Shown here piece after piece: positions 45,214 to 56,962 of a stretch of DNA of 64,000 bases (positions within the stretch are counted from its first letter, which is position 1; the number at the start of each line of letters is the position of its first letter). The DNA comes from Sambucus nigra (Eukaryota > Streptophyta > Magnoliopsida > Dipsacales > Adoxaceae). Location of the stretch: the NCBI GenBank assembly GCA_949130495.1, contig OX422213.1, positions 52,214,284-52,278,283 on the forward strand. Direction: 5' to 3'. Below the pieces are notes generated by a model, which saw only the letters and a list, made by a program, of their open reading frames with translations, searched no databases and was not told the origin of the DNA. The position numbers and the translations under genes are program-made.

Positions 45214-47655
45214 CTGAAATAAGAATAAAGTTTATAAGTTCGTCGTTATAAACTTGAAATAGCTGAAGAACGTAGCATATACAAAAGAATACAACAGTCC
45301 TAAAATATAGGGCTCTACATCAAAGAAAGCTCAGCGGAAACATAATAAGCCGTACAGATCCTAAAAGACACTAGAACCTGATGCTCTGATACCACCTGTG
45401 ACACCCCGACTAATTAAATACCGGGTAGCTACTCCTTTATTAAATTAATACAAAATGCCAGGTTAGTCCAGTTAATAGCATCACTGTCGAAAACATTTTA
45501 ATGATTACTAACCACCTAGTATTTAAAAAGTGAGTTGCCAAATTTTAAGTTAACTCTGATTAACATGCAATAAGAGGATAATGAAAGAATAACAACCATT
45601 CACCATAACGAAGCAATAGAATAACCAACAAAAAGTAATAATAGGTCCGGAGGAAAACAAATCACAAAAATCCCACAACTGAAATAATAAAATAAGTCTG
45701 AATCCTGAATTAATTACATGCCAGAAGTCTGAATAACTGAAATAAATAAAATGTCTCTAAAAGGAATGGGCGACATGCCCTACAACTGGTGAAATCTGAA
45801 TATAGAGTCAAGATAGATGAAGCGTCTACTAGCAAGGCCCTGTAACTTCCACAAACAGCTACAGCTCGTCACCTGAATGAGGATCCTAAGCATGGTGTCC
45901 TTGTGGCCGGGCACCTAAAATGGTTTTTACAAAAATAGATTTGAAAGCAAATGGGTCAGAGCCCGAAAGTGGAAATCATTTTAAAAACAGCAAGTGTTTT
46001 AATAACATTAAACAATGAATGCAAAATACATGTTAGGACGTGCACTCACATGAAGTACTCACCTCTCGACTAATTGTGCACCCCTAACGTACCGTACCCA
46101 TCTAAGTGACATACATAACTATCCAAACCGTAATAAGTTCTACCCCTTACTACTCAATTCCCATTATACATTCTAGTGTTATCAATTTAATAGCGGGCTA
46201 TACTTAACTCATATTCTCAATTATTAGCAATACAATTCACTATCGGTTAACCCGTTATGTTTTCTCAAAACATTACCATAATTATATTCACAATACCAAC
46301 ATGAAAGTTCTCATTATTTAAGTGTATATTATTCACGTCATAAATATACAATACAAGCACCCGAGACTAAGCTGTGGTGCACACATACTCTGCTATCCAT
46401 CCCGGTACATCACGTACATAAGGATCACGCATTCCGAATCTCTCAGGAATCGTTCTCAGATAATAGCAAATCACAAACAATGGAGGCGAACACAGTCACA
46501 TCACATGGGTCACGCACATACCTACGCTCCCACGATCAGCAGACTTATTAACATCCCAATAAGTCCTTCTCTGACCTATGTTCTCGAGGTACCAATCTAA
46601 ATCCGGGCAACACAAGGATGAGATGGCCCTAAGCGAACGTAAACCTCCCGTGATAGCAAGTATGGTAGGTATGTCATACACACAAAATCATATACATATA
46701 CTAAGTATGCGCACATCTTAGTAGTCACCATAATTTATTTGTGGTACACTTCTCATTCTCGTACCGACTTATAATGTTACACAATTACATATTCACGGTT
46801 AATATAATTATTTAAGGCGTCAATAATTCTCGCATCGTAATAGTCACTCACGTCCTATTCCTCAATTTCCATTCAATTCGAGTCACACTTCTATGTTTTA
46901 CTCCTCAATATATACCAAATGTCCCAACTATATCAATTTATCATCAAGGGAATGTTATCTCTACCATTAAACAAGGTTACGGGATATGTGAAATCAAAAC
47001 AGGCCAACAAGCCTAAACTGTCAGCTCGTTAGAAGTCTCGTTCGAACGAGGCTGTTCGAACAAGAGTTCGTTCGAACGAACTGGGCATCTAACGAGATCT
47101 CGTTCGAACGAAAGGCATCGAACGAACATCCATCTCGTTAGAAGGCAAACTGTCACCTCGTTAGAAGCTCGTTCGAACGACCTGGGCAGGTCTTCTAGCG
47201 AGAGGCCAGTTTCGAGCCCAGATTTTCCTATTCTCGTTTTTCCATATTTTCTTCATCTCTAATCTCATCTAAACATCAATCCAACAATTGTTCAAGGTTT
47301 CTAATCATTCCTAAACACACTTAGGTCATATACTAACGTATTTTGTGGGGTTAATTCATCCTAGACATCATCCAAATATCAAAACTCTACATTTTTCCCC
47401 AATCTCAAGAACATGAACCCTAGAAATTTTAGATCATCAATGAGTCTAATAAAATCCGTTTTTGTAACACAAAAAGTAGTAATTCTTTTAGTTCAATCAT
47501 CCAATAACATTTCTACATGCAAACCTATATCCAAAATTAAATTTATAACTCCAATTTTATGGGTTTTCATCAATCTCCCAAACAAATGAAATTTTAAAAT
47601 TGTCTAAGCATGGAAAAGACATTCACTGCAAAATAATATAAATTAAACCACTTGC
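45214..47655 (-). other. Putative 5'-leader intron of element 4 (GC-AG type)
   Basis: The donor reads ATAAG|GCAAGT with intron start at 47655. GC donors are functional when the rest of the consensus is strong, as here. The acceptor TTTCAG at 45214 touches the gag ATG. The 2442-bp interval holds the palindrome block (47025-47202) and primer-binding site, matching element 1 in layout. Splicing is inferred. Confidence 0.5.
45383..45394 (-). other. Primer-binding site of element 4
   Basis: TGGTATCAGAGC on the minus strand, two bases inside the LTR edge at 45397; identical to element 1 and complementary to tRNA-iMet. Confidence 0.93.
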
Positions 47656-48319
47656 CTTATGTATTTCTCTGATTTTGATGGCGAATTGATGAGTTTCTCT
47701 CTCTCTCTCTCTGCAGAATTCTCCTCTCTCTACAAGCTCGTCTTCTCCAAGGTGACAATGGTGGCTAGGGTTTGCCTTAGGAAACTCTTGGAACTAATTC
47801 TAATAACCCCCGTAGCCCATAAGGTCATAAGGTGTAGTTAGTGGGTTTAGTGGGTAATTACCAAGTCAGATTTTAATTCCTAATTTTCGTGGGTTTTAAT
47901 TCTCAAAAATCCAAAATTACCAAACTACCCTTATACGTTGCCGGTATGACCTAAAAATGCCCCGGGACCCAAACTAAACCCCCGGCTAGTGTTTTCTGAC
48001 TATTTCGACCCTTCCGGACGCGTTGGCACAGTCAAAACGACCATACGGTTAATAGAAATAAAAATCACTTTTTAATTAAAATAATTATATTCCTGACGCG
48101 ACTGTCACACGCGTCTCAACAAAGTTTCCCAAATTGCCGTATATCAATCTCATGACAAATTTCATAATTTCCATATTCATATATAGCCATATATACTCAT
48201 TAAAATCAAATACCAACTCGCATCTCGCTAGTATTTTTATCCGGATTAATTTCCAATTAATACACATTTTAATTCAATTAATCCCATAAATAAATATCAC
48301 AAAAATACGGGGTATTACA
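45397..48319 (-). repeat. 5' LTR of element 4
   Basis: 2923 bp, nearly the same as 37112-40019. It carries AAACCCTA on the minus strand (47773-47766), a CT/GA-rich leader (47696-47740), the GC-type donor (exon end 47656) and palindromes (47025-47202). Confidence 0.95.
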
Positions 48320-50124
48320 AATTTCTTCAAGTTGGCTGCATTACAAGCTCGTGGTATCTCCCTTCCCTCCAGCGTTTCTAAGTTATAGGCTCCTTGTAGG
48401 TCATCTTTTATCACCTTGAAAGGTCCCTCCCAGTTTGGTCCTAGCTTACCATCCGATGGTTTCATAGTGCTGCCAGTTTGGTCCCCAGCCTGGAATGTTC
48501 TTGGATTGACTTTTTTGTTATAGTGATTTTCTAGCTGTTGCTGGTAGGCTGCTAGATTCATTAGAGCCAATTCCCTTCGCTCGTCGACTAAGTCAAATTC
48601 AGTGAGCAATGTTGTATTATTTTGGCCTTAGTCGACCAGAGTGGACCTCATAGTAGGGAGGCCAGCTTCCAAAGGGATAATTGCCTCCATCCCATACGTA
48701 AGTGCGAATGGTGTCTCTCCAGTTGCTCACCTTGGGATGGTGCAGTAAGCCCATAGGATATGGGGTAGTTCATTTACCCATGCTCCCTTGGCTTGCTCTA
48801 AACTCTTTTTTAATCCATCGATCACTATTTTGTTAGAAGCCTCAGCCTGTCCATTGCTCTGAGGGTATGCTACAGAGCTGAAGTAGTGCTTGATCCCATG
48901 GTCACTGCAGAAACCCTAGAAGAGGCTACTCTCCAACTGGGTTCCGTTGTCAGTGATGATAGTCCTGGGGATCCCATAGCGAGTGACGATGTTTATCCAT
49001 ATGAATCTTATCATGTCTACGTCTCTAATGTTTGCTAGTGGCTTTGCCTCTATCCACTTGGTGAAGTAATCTGTCGTGACCAACAGATACTTGCGATTAC
49101 CTTCTATAGTTGGTAGAGGGCCCACAATGTCCCTACACCCTTGGGCGAAAGGCCAAGGGCTAGTAAGTGACTTTAGGTCGCTATTTGGCTGGTGTACAAT
49201 AAGTGCATGAAGTTGGCACTTTTCGCACTTTAGAGCGTAGGTTCCAGCATCTTTCTGCATGTATGGCCACCAGTACCCTTCTTTCATTGCTCGAAAGGTT
49301 AGCGATATGCCTCCAATATGACTCCCACAGATTCCCTCATGGAGTTCATGCAGGACTCGCTCGACGTCCTTTGGATGAACGCACTGGAGGTAAGGGCCAG
49401 CGAAAGATCTTTTATAGAGCTTGCCCTCCGGAGATAAGTGAAAGTGGGCAGCTTTGACTCAGGCGGTCTTCTTATCCCTTAAAAGGACATCATTCTGCAA
49501 GTAATCCTTAATGGGGTCCATCCAACTTGGGGCTATTTCGATTTGGAGAACGTGTTCTGGGTTTGGTAGCTCAGTGTTCTTAGTGATGCTTGGTTGTGTG
49601 AGGAAATCAATTGGCATTGTCCTCTTTAAGTCGGAGTTGATTGTTGAGCTCAAGGCTACTAGGGCATCGGCATGGCTATTTTTCCCCCTTGGGAACTGTT
49701 GGACATTTATGTGCTCGAAGTCGGCCATCAACCTTTTGATAATGGCGAGATAGGTTGCCATCCTTTCATCTTTTGCATTGAAATCGCCGCTTATCTAGTC
49801 GGAGACCAATTTTGAGTCGCCAAAAACTTGTAGTTGCTTTGGTCCTAGCATCCGTGCTTTATGAAGTCCTGTGATCAGTGCCTTATATTCTGCTTCGTTG
49901 TTGGAGGCTTCAAATCCAAGTCTGATTCCTTGGTCGAGGACTGTATCCTCTGGGGTAACTAGCACAATGCCTACACCTTCCCCTTTGGAATTGGAGGCAC
50001 CGTCGACATATAATCTCCAAACGCCTGACACTGGTGGAACTTCTCTCTGATGACTAGTCTGGGGCTGGGCGCAAGGCTATTCTCCTATAAACTTCGCGAT
50101 GAAATCGACGAGGACCTGCCCTTT
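48320..50124 (-). pseudogene. Tat copy B: RNase H end and integrase
   Basis: Minus-strand pieces: archaeal-type RNase H (49795-50031; YVDGASNSKGEG then ASNNEAEYKALI, DSKLVSD), linker (49459-49761), integrase zinc and core region (48916-49287; GYWWPYMQKDA, CEKCQLHA, TTDYFTKWIEA and TDNGTQ) and integrase C-terminus (48325-48609; NHYNKKVNPRTF, LGPNWEGPFKV). Several stops separate them. It duplicates 54598-56434 of copy A. Element 4 entered at its C-terminal end. The homology stops abruptly near 50124. Confidence 0.87.
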
Positions 50125-52208
50125 TGAAGCCTTTTTGTATCAATTCTCCAAATGTCAAAACCCTAGTTCTGTCATTATTGGGCCTAAATTGATCACGAGA
50201 CAAAAATCAACCCAAGAAAACAAGGAAACCCATTCCCATAGGTTCAAAAAGCAGACCAAACTTTCTGCACTTCTGCTCGATCAAAATCTAAAGCTGGAAG
50301 ATACCCGTATGGGTCCAAACCCCTCCGACGGAAGTCGAGCTTCACCTCAGTTACGTCGGGTCCCTTTTCCATCCAACTATTCTGTCTCTACAGCAAATCC
50401 TGGCCGTCGGGCATCACATCCCATCTCCGGTCCATTATCGGCACCAATAGAATCCCACAAACATGCCGACATCCCAAAACAGACTTCAAACCCGCTTCTG
50501 CATCACTCCGATCACCTTTCTTGTTTGGCCGACCCCAAGAAAGCCATAACCAGACCATATTCTGACCCTGAACCAAATTCTAACCAAAAATTCTCCCACC
50601 TATACTTGTTTGAACCTCCAAGACCTGTTGGACAACCCGAAGTGTTATTTCAGCCTTCTAATCGCTTACCCGACACCTGTTACAAAACCCTTTCAGTACC
50701 GCGAATACATACCAATTTCTTTGACCAAAATTTAAACCCAAATAAACTAAGAACCCCTAATTTTACCCAAGAATGCGCACCCACCCAAAAACTAACCCTA
50801 GACGAGTTACCTAAAACTCCAAACACAATTCCCCACAACCATCCACCCAATCTCAACCCAATTCGACCAACCAGACCACCTGACCCAAATGATTTTGGTA
50901 TTTTTGAATATCAAAACATTGATCCGCATTTGCATCCTCACGCACCACCATACATACCACCTCCCCCATCATCCCATCATACCCCTTCACAGCATGACCC
51001 TCCATATTTTACATCGATTCTTCTTCATCCAGCGACATTGGGAATACCTACCGTAGCATCCAGGATTGGATTCCCCCACCCCCACCTAGTGGCCCTCGTT
51101 TTGTACCCCTCCGTGACAGCCAGTGTTGCTATTGTGGAGAGCTTGGCCATTTGATTTCCACATGTCCCCACTATTTTTCTCCACCACCTCCTGTGGTCCC
51201 ACATTATCATCCTCTTCATCCCCCACCCGCCCAGGTTGCTCTGATTTTGATGGCTTCTATTGCACCTGTACCGGGTGACGTGATGGGTTTAGGAGCTCAT
51301 CAGGATGGCGGCCCACTTTCATTAGAACTTCAGTTACTTTCGAGGAGTCTCAAGGGAGAGATTCGCATCGATATTCCTATATTAGCTGATAGATTCGGCC
51401 AGATGATATGATTAACTGGCTTTCAGCTATTTAGACAGTTTTTTGTTACAAGCGGTTCAGTGTCGCTCATGTGTTCTTCTAGCTGCCACCAAATTTTAGA
51501 GCTTTGCCCGTGTTTGATGGAATGACCGTTGTTATCGTTGGAAGGCTGCATAACTCCCTTCTATCCAGAACTGGTTCGATCTCAAGGCAGCTCTTCAGGC
51601 CTCCTTTATACCTCCAACGAATGAGAGAGACATCTTTACGCGTATTCAGCCTCTCTAGCAGGACACGTCTTCAGTAGTAGAGCATACAGAGAAGTTCCAG
51701 CTCCTCTGTACTAGAGAGCATGCCTACCCAAGACAAAGGATCAACGGATCATCCGCTACATTCTAGGACTCTAGTCACATATTCGTCGCGACCTTGAATT
51801 AAGAGAGATACCGACCTTGTTGAATGTGGTAGATTATGCTACTAAGGTCGAGGCCTATCATGTATCCCTAGCAGCTTCTCCAACATCCCGACCTCCATCT
51901 TCCTTGAATTCTATTCCTGCAGCATCAGCCTCGACATATTCTGCCATTACTCCAGTCACTGCCACTTCCGTCGTGACGCATACAGACCCTCCCTACATTT
52001 CGATGTTTTAATTGCAGCACCGTGGGACACCGAGTTTCTGATTTCCCTCAGCCACGTCGACGGGCCCTGCTAGTGATGGATCAGCCCCTAGAGTATCTCG
52101 ACGAGACCGAGCAGTCCCCTGGCCATGCATTGATTACAGTTTTAGAGGGTGATGTTGTTGGTCTTCCCCTTTGAGTTCATGGACAAACTCTTTTTGACGG
52201 GGGGAGAG
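50125..52208 (+). pseudogene. Plus-strand Gag-only retroelement remnant with two zinc knuckles
   Basis: Not part of the Tat element. A long Pro/His/Asn-rich stretch (open to 51154) leads by frameshift into a perfect CCHC knuckle (51124-51165, CX2CX4HX4C). A gag-like domain follows in broken frames (NWLSAI, FFVYKRFS; then WFDLKAALQASFIPP near 51565-51605). A second knuckle is at 52004-52045 with its last Cys changed to Phe. A purine tract GACGGGGGGAGAG (52197-52209) ends it. No pol is seen, so it recalls gag-only (TR-GAG) elements. Confidence 0.55.
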
Positions 52209-52209
52209 T

Positions 52210-53030
52210 GATGGGGATCCATTTTATCTTCCTTTTATTTTCATTATATTTTCTATTTTTAGTTCTTTTTAGGAATATTCCCTCCTTAATTTGTTGCCAA
52301 ACATGTTTGGGACTAATTAGGCATTCTTTTATTTTTAGTAGGCCCTTTTAGTCATTTTAGCTAATTACTTGATTAGCAAGTAATTCAGCCCCTATAAATA
52401 GGCTTGTATTCTCATTTGTACTCACTTTTTCCATTCTTAAAATATAAGACAATTTTGATTCTCTCTTTAAAATTAGGGTTTGGTAATTCTTTTTAGCCAT
52501 TTGACGTGTAGTTTACATCATACTATGTGTCTCATATATGTTGTTTTTTGCATCTCTGTGTTATTTAATAAGTGCCCTTCACATACACTGGACACAAAAA
52601 ATTAACATGCCAGTTAATATTGTGGTAAAATGCAGTTTGAGCATATAGAATTTGTTTGTTTGAGTAAAATGGATCTGTTTGATTTCCCATTTTCAGTTTG
52701 TATGGAAGCAAATATTGATGATCAGCATATGTTTTTTTTAGTTTTAATATTTATGTGTATGTTTTATAATTTGTTGTGTTCACATTTTGGGTTTTCCAAA
52801 TGTCGTACAGATTTTGTGTATGTTTTAGGTCTTTTCAACATCTTTACACTTTTGTATATTTTTAAAGATTAAGAGTTGTACGAACCTTTAGCCTCGCATA
52901 TTTTGTACTTCGGAGGCACGACTCAAGTATGCTCTCACTGCTCCTATTAAAGATCTCTCAATCTATAATTCAACTTCTTGAACTGCTGCTGCTAGTAAGT
53001 ATTTGTATTATAATATTAACGATGGTGTTG
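52210..53030 (+). repeat. LTR-like sequence after the Gag-only remnant
   Basis: Starts TGATGGGG directly after a polypurine tract. It has a TATA box (TATAAATA, 52393-52400) in 'cccctataaataggc', then a typical transcribed leader. No second copy is in the window and the right end is undefined. The AT-rich remainder to 53030 shows no coding match. Confidence 0.5.
52393..52400 (+). promoter_or_regulatory. TATA box of the LTR-like sequence
   Basis: TATAAATA in a GC-bordered context (CCCC-TATAAATA-GGC), about 185 bp after the LTR-like start, with a CA-type initiator region roughly 30 bases downstream. Confidence 0.6.
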
Positions 53031-53345
53031 TAAGCTATAACCGTGGCAGGTTTTCAAATAAGGACGAGTCTTCTCGAGGAGGTTCAAGGGTGCATGGTTA
53101 CCAGCAGCTCCCGTGGTTGGGGTAGTGGTCGTTTCTCTGACTATGATATGAGAAGTTGCTTTCGGAGTGGTGGTTGTGATGGTAGCATAGAGGTGTTGGT
53201 GGGAGTAGTTTGTCTCGGGGCTCGAGATGCGGTGGTGGAAGTGATTGACTTATCAGTGGTGATAGACGTTCTGCCAGTTCACCATCATTTAAAAGTAATT
53301 GAGACTGTAATAGAAGCTTGGGGGTGCATGTTTTAATTGTGGAAT
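53025..53345 (+). pseudogene. Fragment resembling the C-terminus of RH3-type DEAD-box RNA helicase
   Basis: In shifting plus frames: SYNRGRFSNKDESSRGGS (about 53030-53086), SSRGWGSGR (about 53105), SRGSRCGGGSDWLISGDRRS (about 53213) and LGGACFNCG (53318-53345). The order Gly/Arg/Ser-rich, DWLI-G, then GGACFNCG is that of the C-terminal tail of plant chloroplast RH3-like helicases, which end in a CCHC knuckle. Here the knuckle is cut off and frames are broken. It is probably a captured or stranded gene fragment. Confidence 0.5.
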
Positions 53346-53931
53346 AAGTTCATCCATACCAAACAAGTATATACTTTTGTTGAATGGGATTTAGGAAGAA
53401 TATGTTGAAAATAAATGGAAAGTGCATCCTTATTTACTTTATAAGTATGTCGTAATCAATATAACCAATTGATGTGTAATTCAGTTTGTTGTCTTTTATA
53501 ATATTTTTTCATTTTGAGATGAACAATTAGTTATATCATTAAGATTGTAATTAGTTTTTGCATCTATATAACGTATTGACATATTGTGCGGTAGTTCTGA
53601 TGGCTTTGCTTAACAAGACAGGTATGGGGCGAGACTAATTTCGCGAAGTGGATCAAAGGTGTAACTCTTTTGGAAAGAGTAATAGCATATAGATATTTTT
53701 AGTAATAGACTAAAACTAATCGTGTAGCTAAAACTATGTAAACTACCGACCAATTTTACATTTTAATGGTGTAGCTAAAAATATGTTTTTTTTTATTGTC
53801 GTTTGGCCACTTTTACATTCAATGCTATAGCTAAAACTATGTTTTTATTGTAGGGACAAATGTTTACATGACATGATCATTGTTGTCGATTACGGCCACA
53901 TGACACATGATATGAAACCTCTTCTTCTTTT
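53346..53931. other. Unassigned AT-rich sequence
   Basis: About 590 bp between the helicase-like fragment and Tat copy A. Phrases such as 'gtagctaaaactatg' recur three times (about 53722, 53772, 53829). No coding or element similarity recognised. Confidence 0.5.
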
Positions 53932-54597
53932 ATTGAATCACTTAGCATATGTAACTCTTTGTACATGTAATGATGTAATAAAATATGTATGTTTTGGGCG
54001 ATTTGCCGACTAAACATGTGTTGTGTTATTTTTTACTTCATTGATCTCTTGTTAAGTTCTCTTGGGCTCTTCCATTCGACTAGATATGACTTAGGCATAG
54101 TTGGTTGTCGAGTGAGTATCCCCCTATTCCAGTATGCTTTAAGTGTACCATTCTGCCTTACTTTACCTTTTAGGTCGTGTCGTCCCATTGCCTTAGGCCT
54201 AAGTGAGGCAATGGCGAGGATACACCTGGTATCGGATATTCTATCCGAGTAGGATTTTTGGCCACACAATGTCGGCAACCAACCTGGGTTGGGCATGTTG
54301 CCGAAGGGTCCCCTGTAGGGCCTCATGTATTGCCAAGGGTAAGCTAAGAGGTAATTCGTGTTAATTGATAAATGCCTGAGGAGGGTCATTACCTATCGAC
54401 CCTGGTGTTTTAACCAATAAGTTTCTTGTGATCTTAGTTTGCATGTTAATAGGGGAGCATGTAGCTTACAAAGGGTGCATATACTATAATGTAGTTGAGA
54501 AAACCAACACTTCATAAAATGCCAATGCCATACAAATCTTATTAATCGGAAAAGTACTGAAAATTCAACATTAAGTTCGCAAAAATAAAAAAGAAAT
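53932..54597. other. Spacer of the Tat element, copy A
   Basis: Non-coding, nearly the same as 36430-37096. The shared sequence begins at 'ttgaatcacttagcatatgta'. The ORF at 53989 has a counterpart at 36513 only because of this duplication. Confidence 0.85.
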
Positions 54598-55963
54598 CTA
54601 GAAGTAGAATTTCTTCAAGTTGGTTGCATTCCAAAGCTCTTGGTATCTTCCTGCCTCCAACGTTTCTAAGTGGTAGGATCCCTGTAGGTCGTCTTTTATC
54701 ACCTGAAAAGGTCCCTCCCAGTTTGGTCCTAGCTTTCCATCTGATGGTTTCATAGCGCTACCAAGAACTTTCCTCAGGACGTAGTCCCCAACCTGGAATG
54801 TTCTTTGATTGACTTTTTTGTTATAGTGATTTGCTAGCTGGTGTTGGTAAGCTGCTAGCTTCACTATAGCCAATTCCCTTCGTTCGTCGGCTAAGTCCAG
54901 TTCAGCGAGCAATGCTGCATCGTTTTGGCCTTGGTCGACCAGAGTGGACCTCATGGTAGGGAGGCCAGCTTCCGAAGGGATAATTGCCTCCATCCCATAC
55001 GTAAGTGCGAATGGTGTCTCTCCAGTTGCTCGCCTTGGGTGGTGCAGTAATCCCATAGGATATGGGGTAGTTCGTTTACCCATGCTCCCTTAGCTCGCTC
55101 TAAAAGCTTTTTTAATCCATCGATCACCGTTTTGTTAGAAGCCTCAGCCTGTCCATTGCTCCGAGGGTATGCCAGAGAGATGAAGTAGTGATTGATCCCA
55201 CGGTCGCTGCAAAAACCCTAGAAGAGGCCACTCTCCAACTGGGTTCCGTTGTCAGTGATGATAGTCATGGGGATCCCAAAGCGAGTGACGATGTTTATCC
55301 ATATGAATCTTATCATGTCTACAACTCTAATGTTTGCTAGTGGCTCTGCCTCTATCCACTTGGTGAAGTAATATGTTGCGATCAACAGATACTTGTGATT
55401 ACCTTCTGCAGTTGGTAGATAGCCACGATGTCCCTACCCCCTTGGGCGAAAGGCCAAGGGCTAGTAAGTGACTTTAGGTCGCTAGTTGGCTGGTGTACAA
55501 TAGGTGCGTGAAGTTGGCACTTTTCGCACTTTAGAGCGTAGGTTCCAGTGTATTTCTGCATATACGGCCACCAGTACCCTTCTTTCATTGCTCGAAAGGC
55601 TAGCGATCTGCCCCCAGTATAACTCCCACGGATTCCCTCATGGAGTTCATGCAGGACTCGCTCGATGTCCTTTGGATGAATGCACTGGAGGTAAGGGCCA
55701 GCGAAAGATCTTTTGTAGAGCTTTCCCTCCGGAGATAAGTGAAAGCGGGCAGCTTTGGCTCTTATCTGGTAGGCAGTCTTCTTATCCCTTAGAAGGACAT
55801 CATTCTGCAAGTAATATTCAATGGGGTCCATCCAACTTGGGGCTATTTCGATTTGGATAACGTGTTGTGGGTTTGGTAGCTCAGTGTTCTTGGTGATGCT
55901 TGGTTGTGCGAGGAAATTAATCGGAATTGTCTTCTTTAAGTCGGAGTTGATTGCTAAGCTCAA
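54598..55963 (-). pseudogene. Tat copy A: integrase
   Basis: The C-terminal piece (54598-55083) retains [24 protein letters not shown] and LGPNWEGPFQV. The N-terminal piece (55382-55963) retains the zinc-binding region GYWWPYMQKYTG with CEKCQLHAP. The core between (55090-55380) is broken by stops but keeps the NGTQLES pattern. Enzyme role: insertion of element cDNA. Copy B carries its own independent breaks. Confidence 0.87.
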
Positions 55964-56008
55964 GGGTAATAGGGCATCGGTATGGTTGTTTTGCCCCCTT
56001 GGGAACTG

Positions 56009-56341
56009 TTAGACATGTATGTGCTCGAAGTTGGCCATCAACCTTTTGATAGTGGCGAGATAGGTTGCCATCCTTTCATCTTTTGCATTAAAATTACTGC
56101 TTATCTGGTTGGAGACCAACTTTGAGTCGCCGAAAACTTGTAGTTGCTTTGGTCCTAGCATCCGTGCTTTATAAAGTCCTGTGATCAATGCCTCATATTC
56201 TGCTTCATTGTTGGAGGCTTCAAATCCAAGTCTAATTCCTTGCTCGAGGACTATATCCTCTGGGGTAACTAGCTGAATGCCTAGACCTACCCTTTTGGAA
56301 TTGGAGGCACCGTCAACATATAATCTCCAGACGCCTGACAC
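56009..56341 (-). pseudogene. Tat copy A: archaeal-type RNase H
   Basis: 110 codons: WRLYVDGASNSK (first Asp), ASNNEAEYEALITGL (catalytic Glu) and VFGDSKLVSNQ (Asp). This is the second RNase H typical of Tat elements. The frame then ends at a TAG close to 56009, where copy B continues. Confidence 0.87.
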
Positions 56342-56539
56342 TGGTGGAACTTTTCTCTGATGACTAGTCTGAGGCTGGACGCAAGGCTCTTCTCCTATAA
56401 ACTCCGTGATGAAATCGGCGAGGACCTACCCTTTGATGGAAGTCCTTGGCTGGAACTAAATGCCAAATTGCTCTAGCTCGACCGACCACTTTGACAATCT
56501 ACCTGAAAGGTCTGCTTTCCTCACGACTGCTTTTAAGAG

Positions 56540-56775
56540 GGTGGGACGTAAGTACGATGATGTAGTGGACTTTAAAATAGTGTTTGGATTTTCTCGAGGC
56601 TACCACTAGTGCAAAGGCGAGCTTTTCTAGTGGTAGGTATCACTGTTCGGCATCCAAAAGAGTCTTGCTCACGTAACAGACTGGGTACTGGATCCCCTTT
56701 TTCTCGCAAACCAGTGCAGAACTCAAAGCATCACTAGATACTGCAAGGTAAAGGTATAGAGGATCATTCTCTTAA
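56540..56775 (-). pseudogene. Tat: original retroelement RNase H remnant
   Basis: The minus strand gives LYLAVSSDALSSALVCEK, then QYPVCYVSKTLLDAE and LPLEKLAFALV, with a stop in the middle. It lies between RT and the archaeal-type RNase H, so the element has the dual RNase H arrangement of the Tat lineage. Confidence 0.78.
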
Positions 56776-56962
56776 GGGATTACGAGCAAAGGCGGTCTGC
56801 TGAGGTAAGCTTTGATCCCTTCCAACGCCCTCGAGCAATCCTCGTTCCACTCCATATCCTTGATTTTCTTCAATAACTAGAAGAACGGTTGGTACCTTTC
56901 GGAAGACTTTGAGATGTACCAATTCAGGGTGGAGAGCATTCTCGTGACCTTCTGTACATCAC

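Larger units (their letters stand above)
37112..48319 (-). mobile_element. Element 4: near-intact Tekay chromovirus
   Basis: Complete 11.2-kb element in minus orientation: 3' LTR 37112-40019, polypurine tract, gag-pol 40062-45213, primer-binding site and 5' LTR 45397-48319. A perfect duplication aattt (37107-37111, 48320-48324) flanks it. The two LTRs differ by few substitutions and small indels over 2.9 kb, so the insertion is young. Only two obvious lesions affect coding: a MITE in gag and one TAG in integrase. It split the integrase end of Tat copy B. Confidence 0.96.

Noticed and set aside
50099..50124. Start codon of the 351-codon plus ORF at 50099
   Set aside because: The first codons lie in antisense Tat RNase H-side sequence; the ORF only reads through the junction at about 50124.
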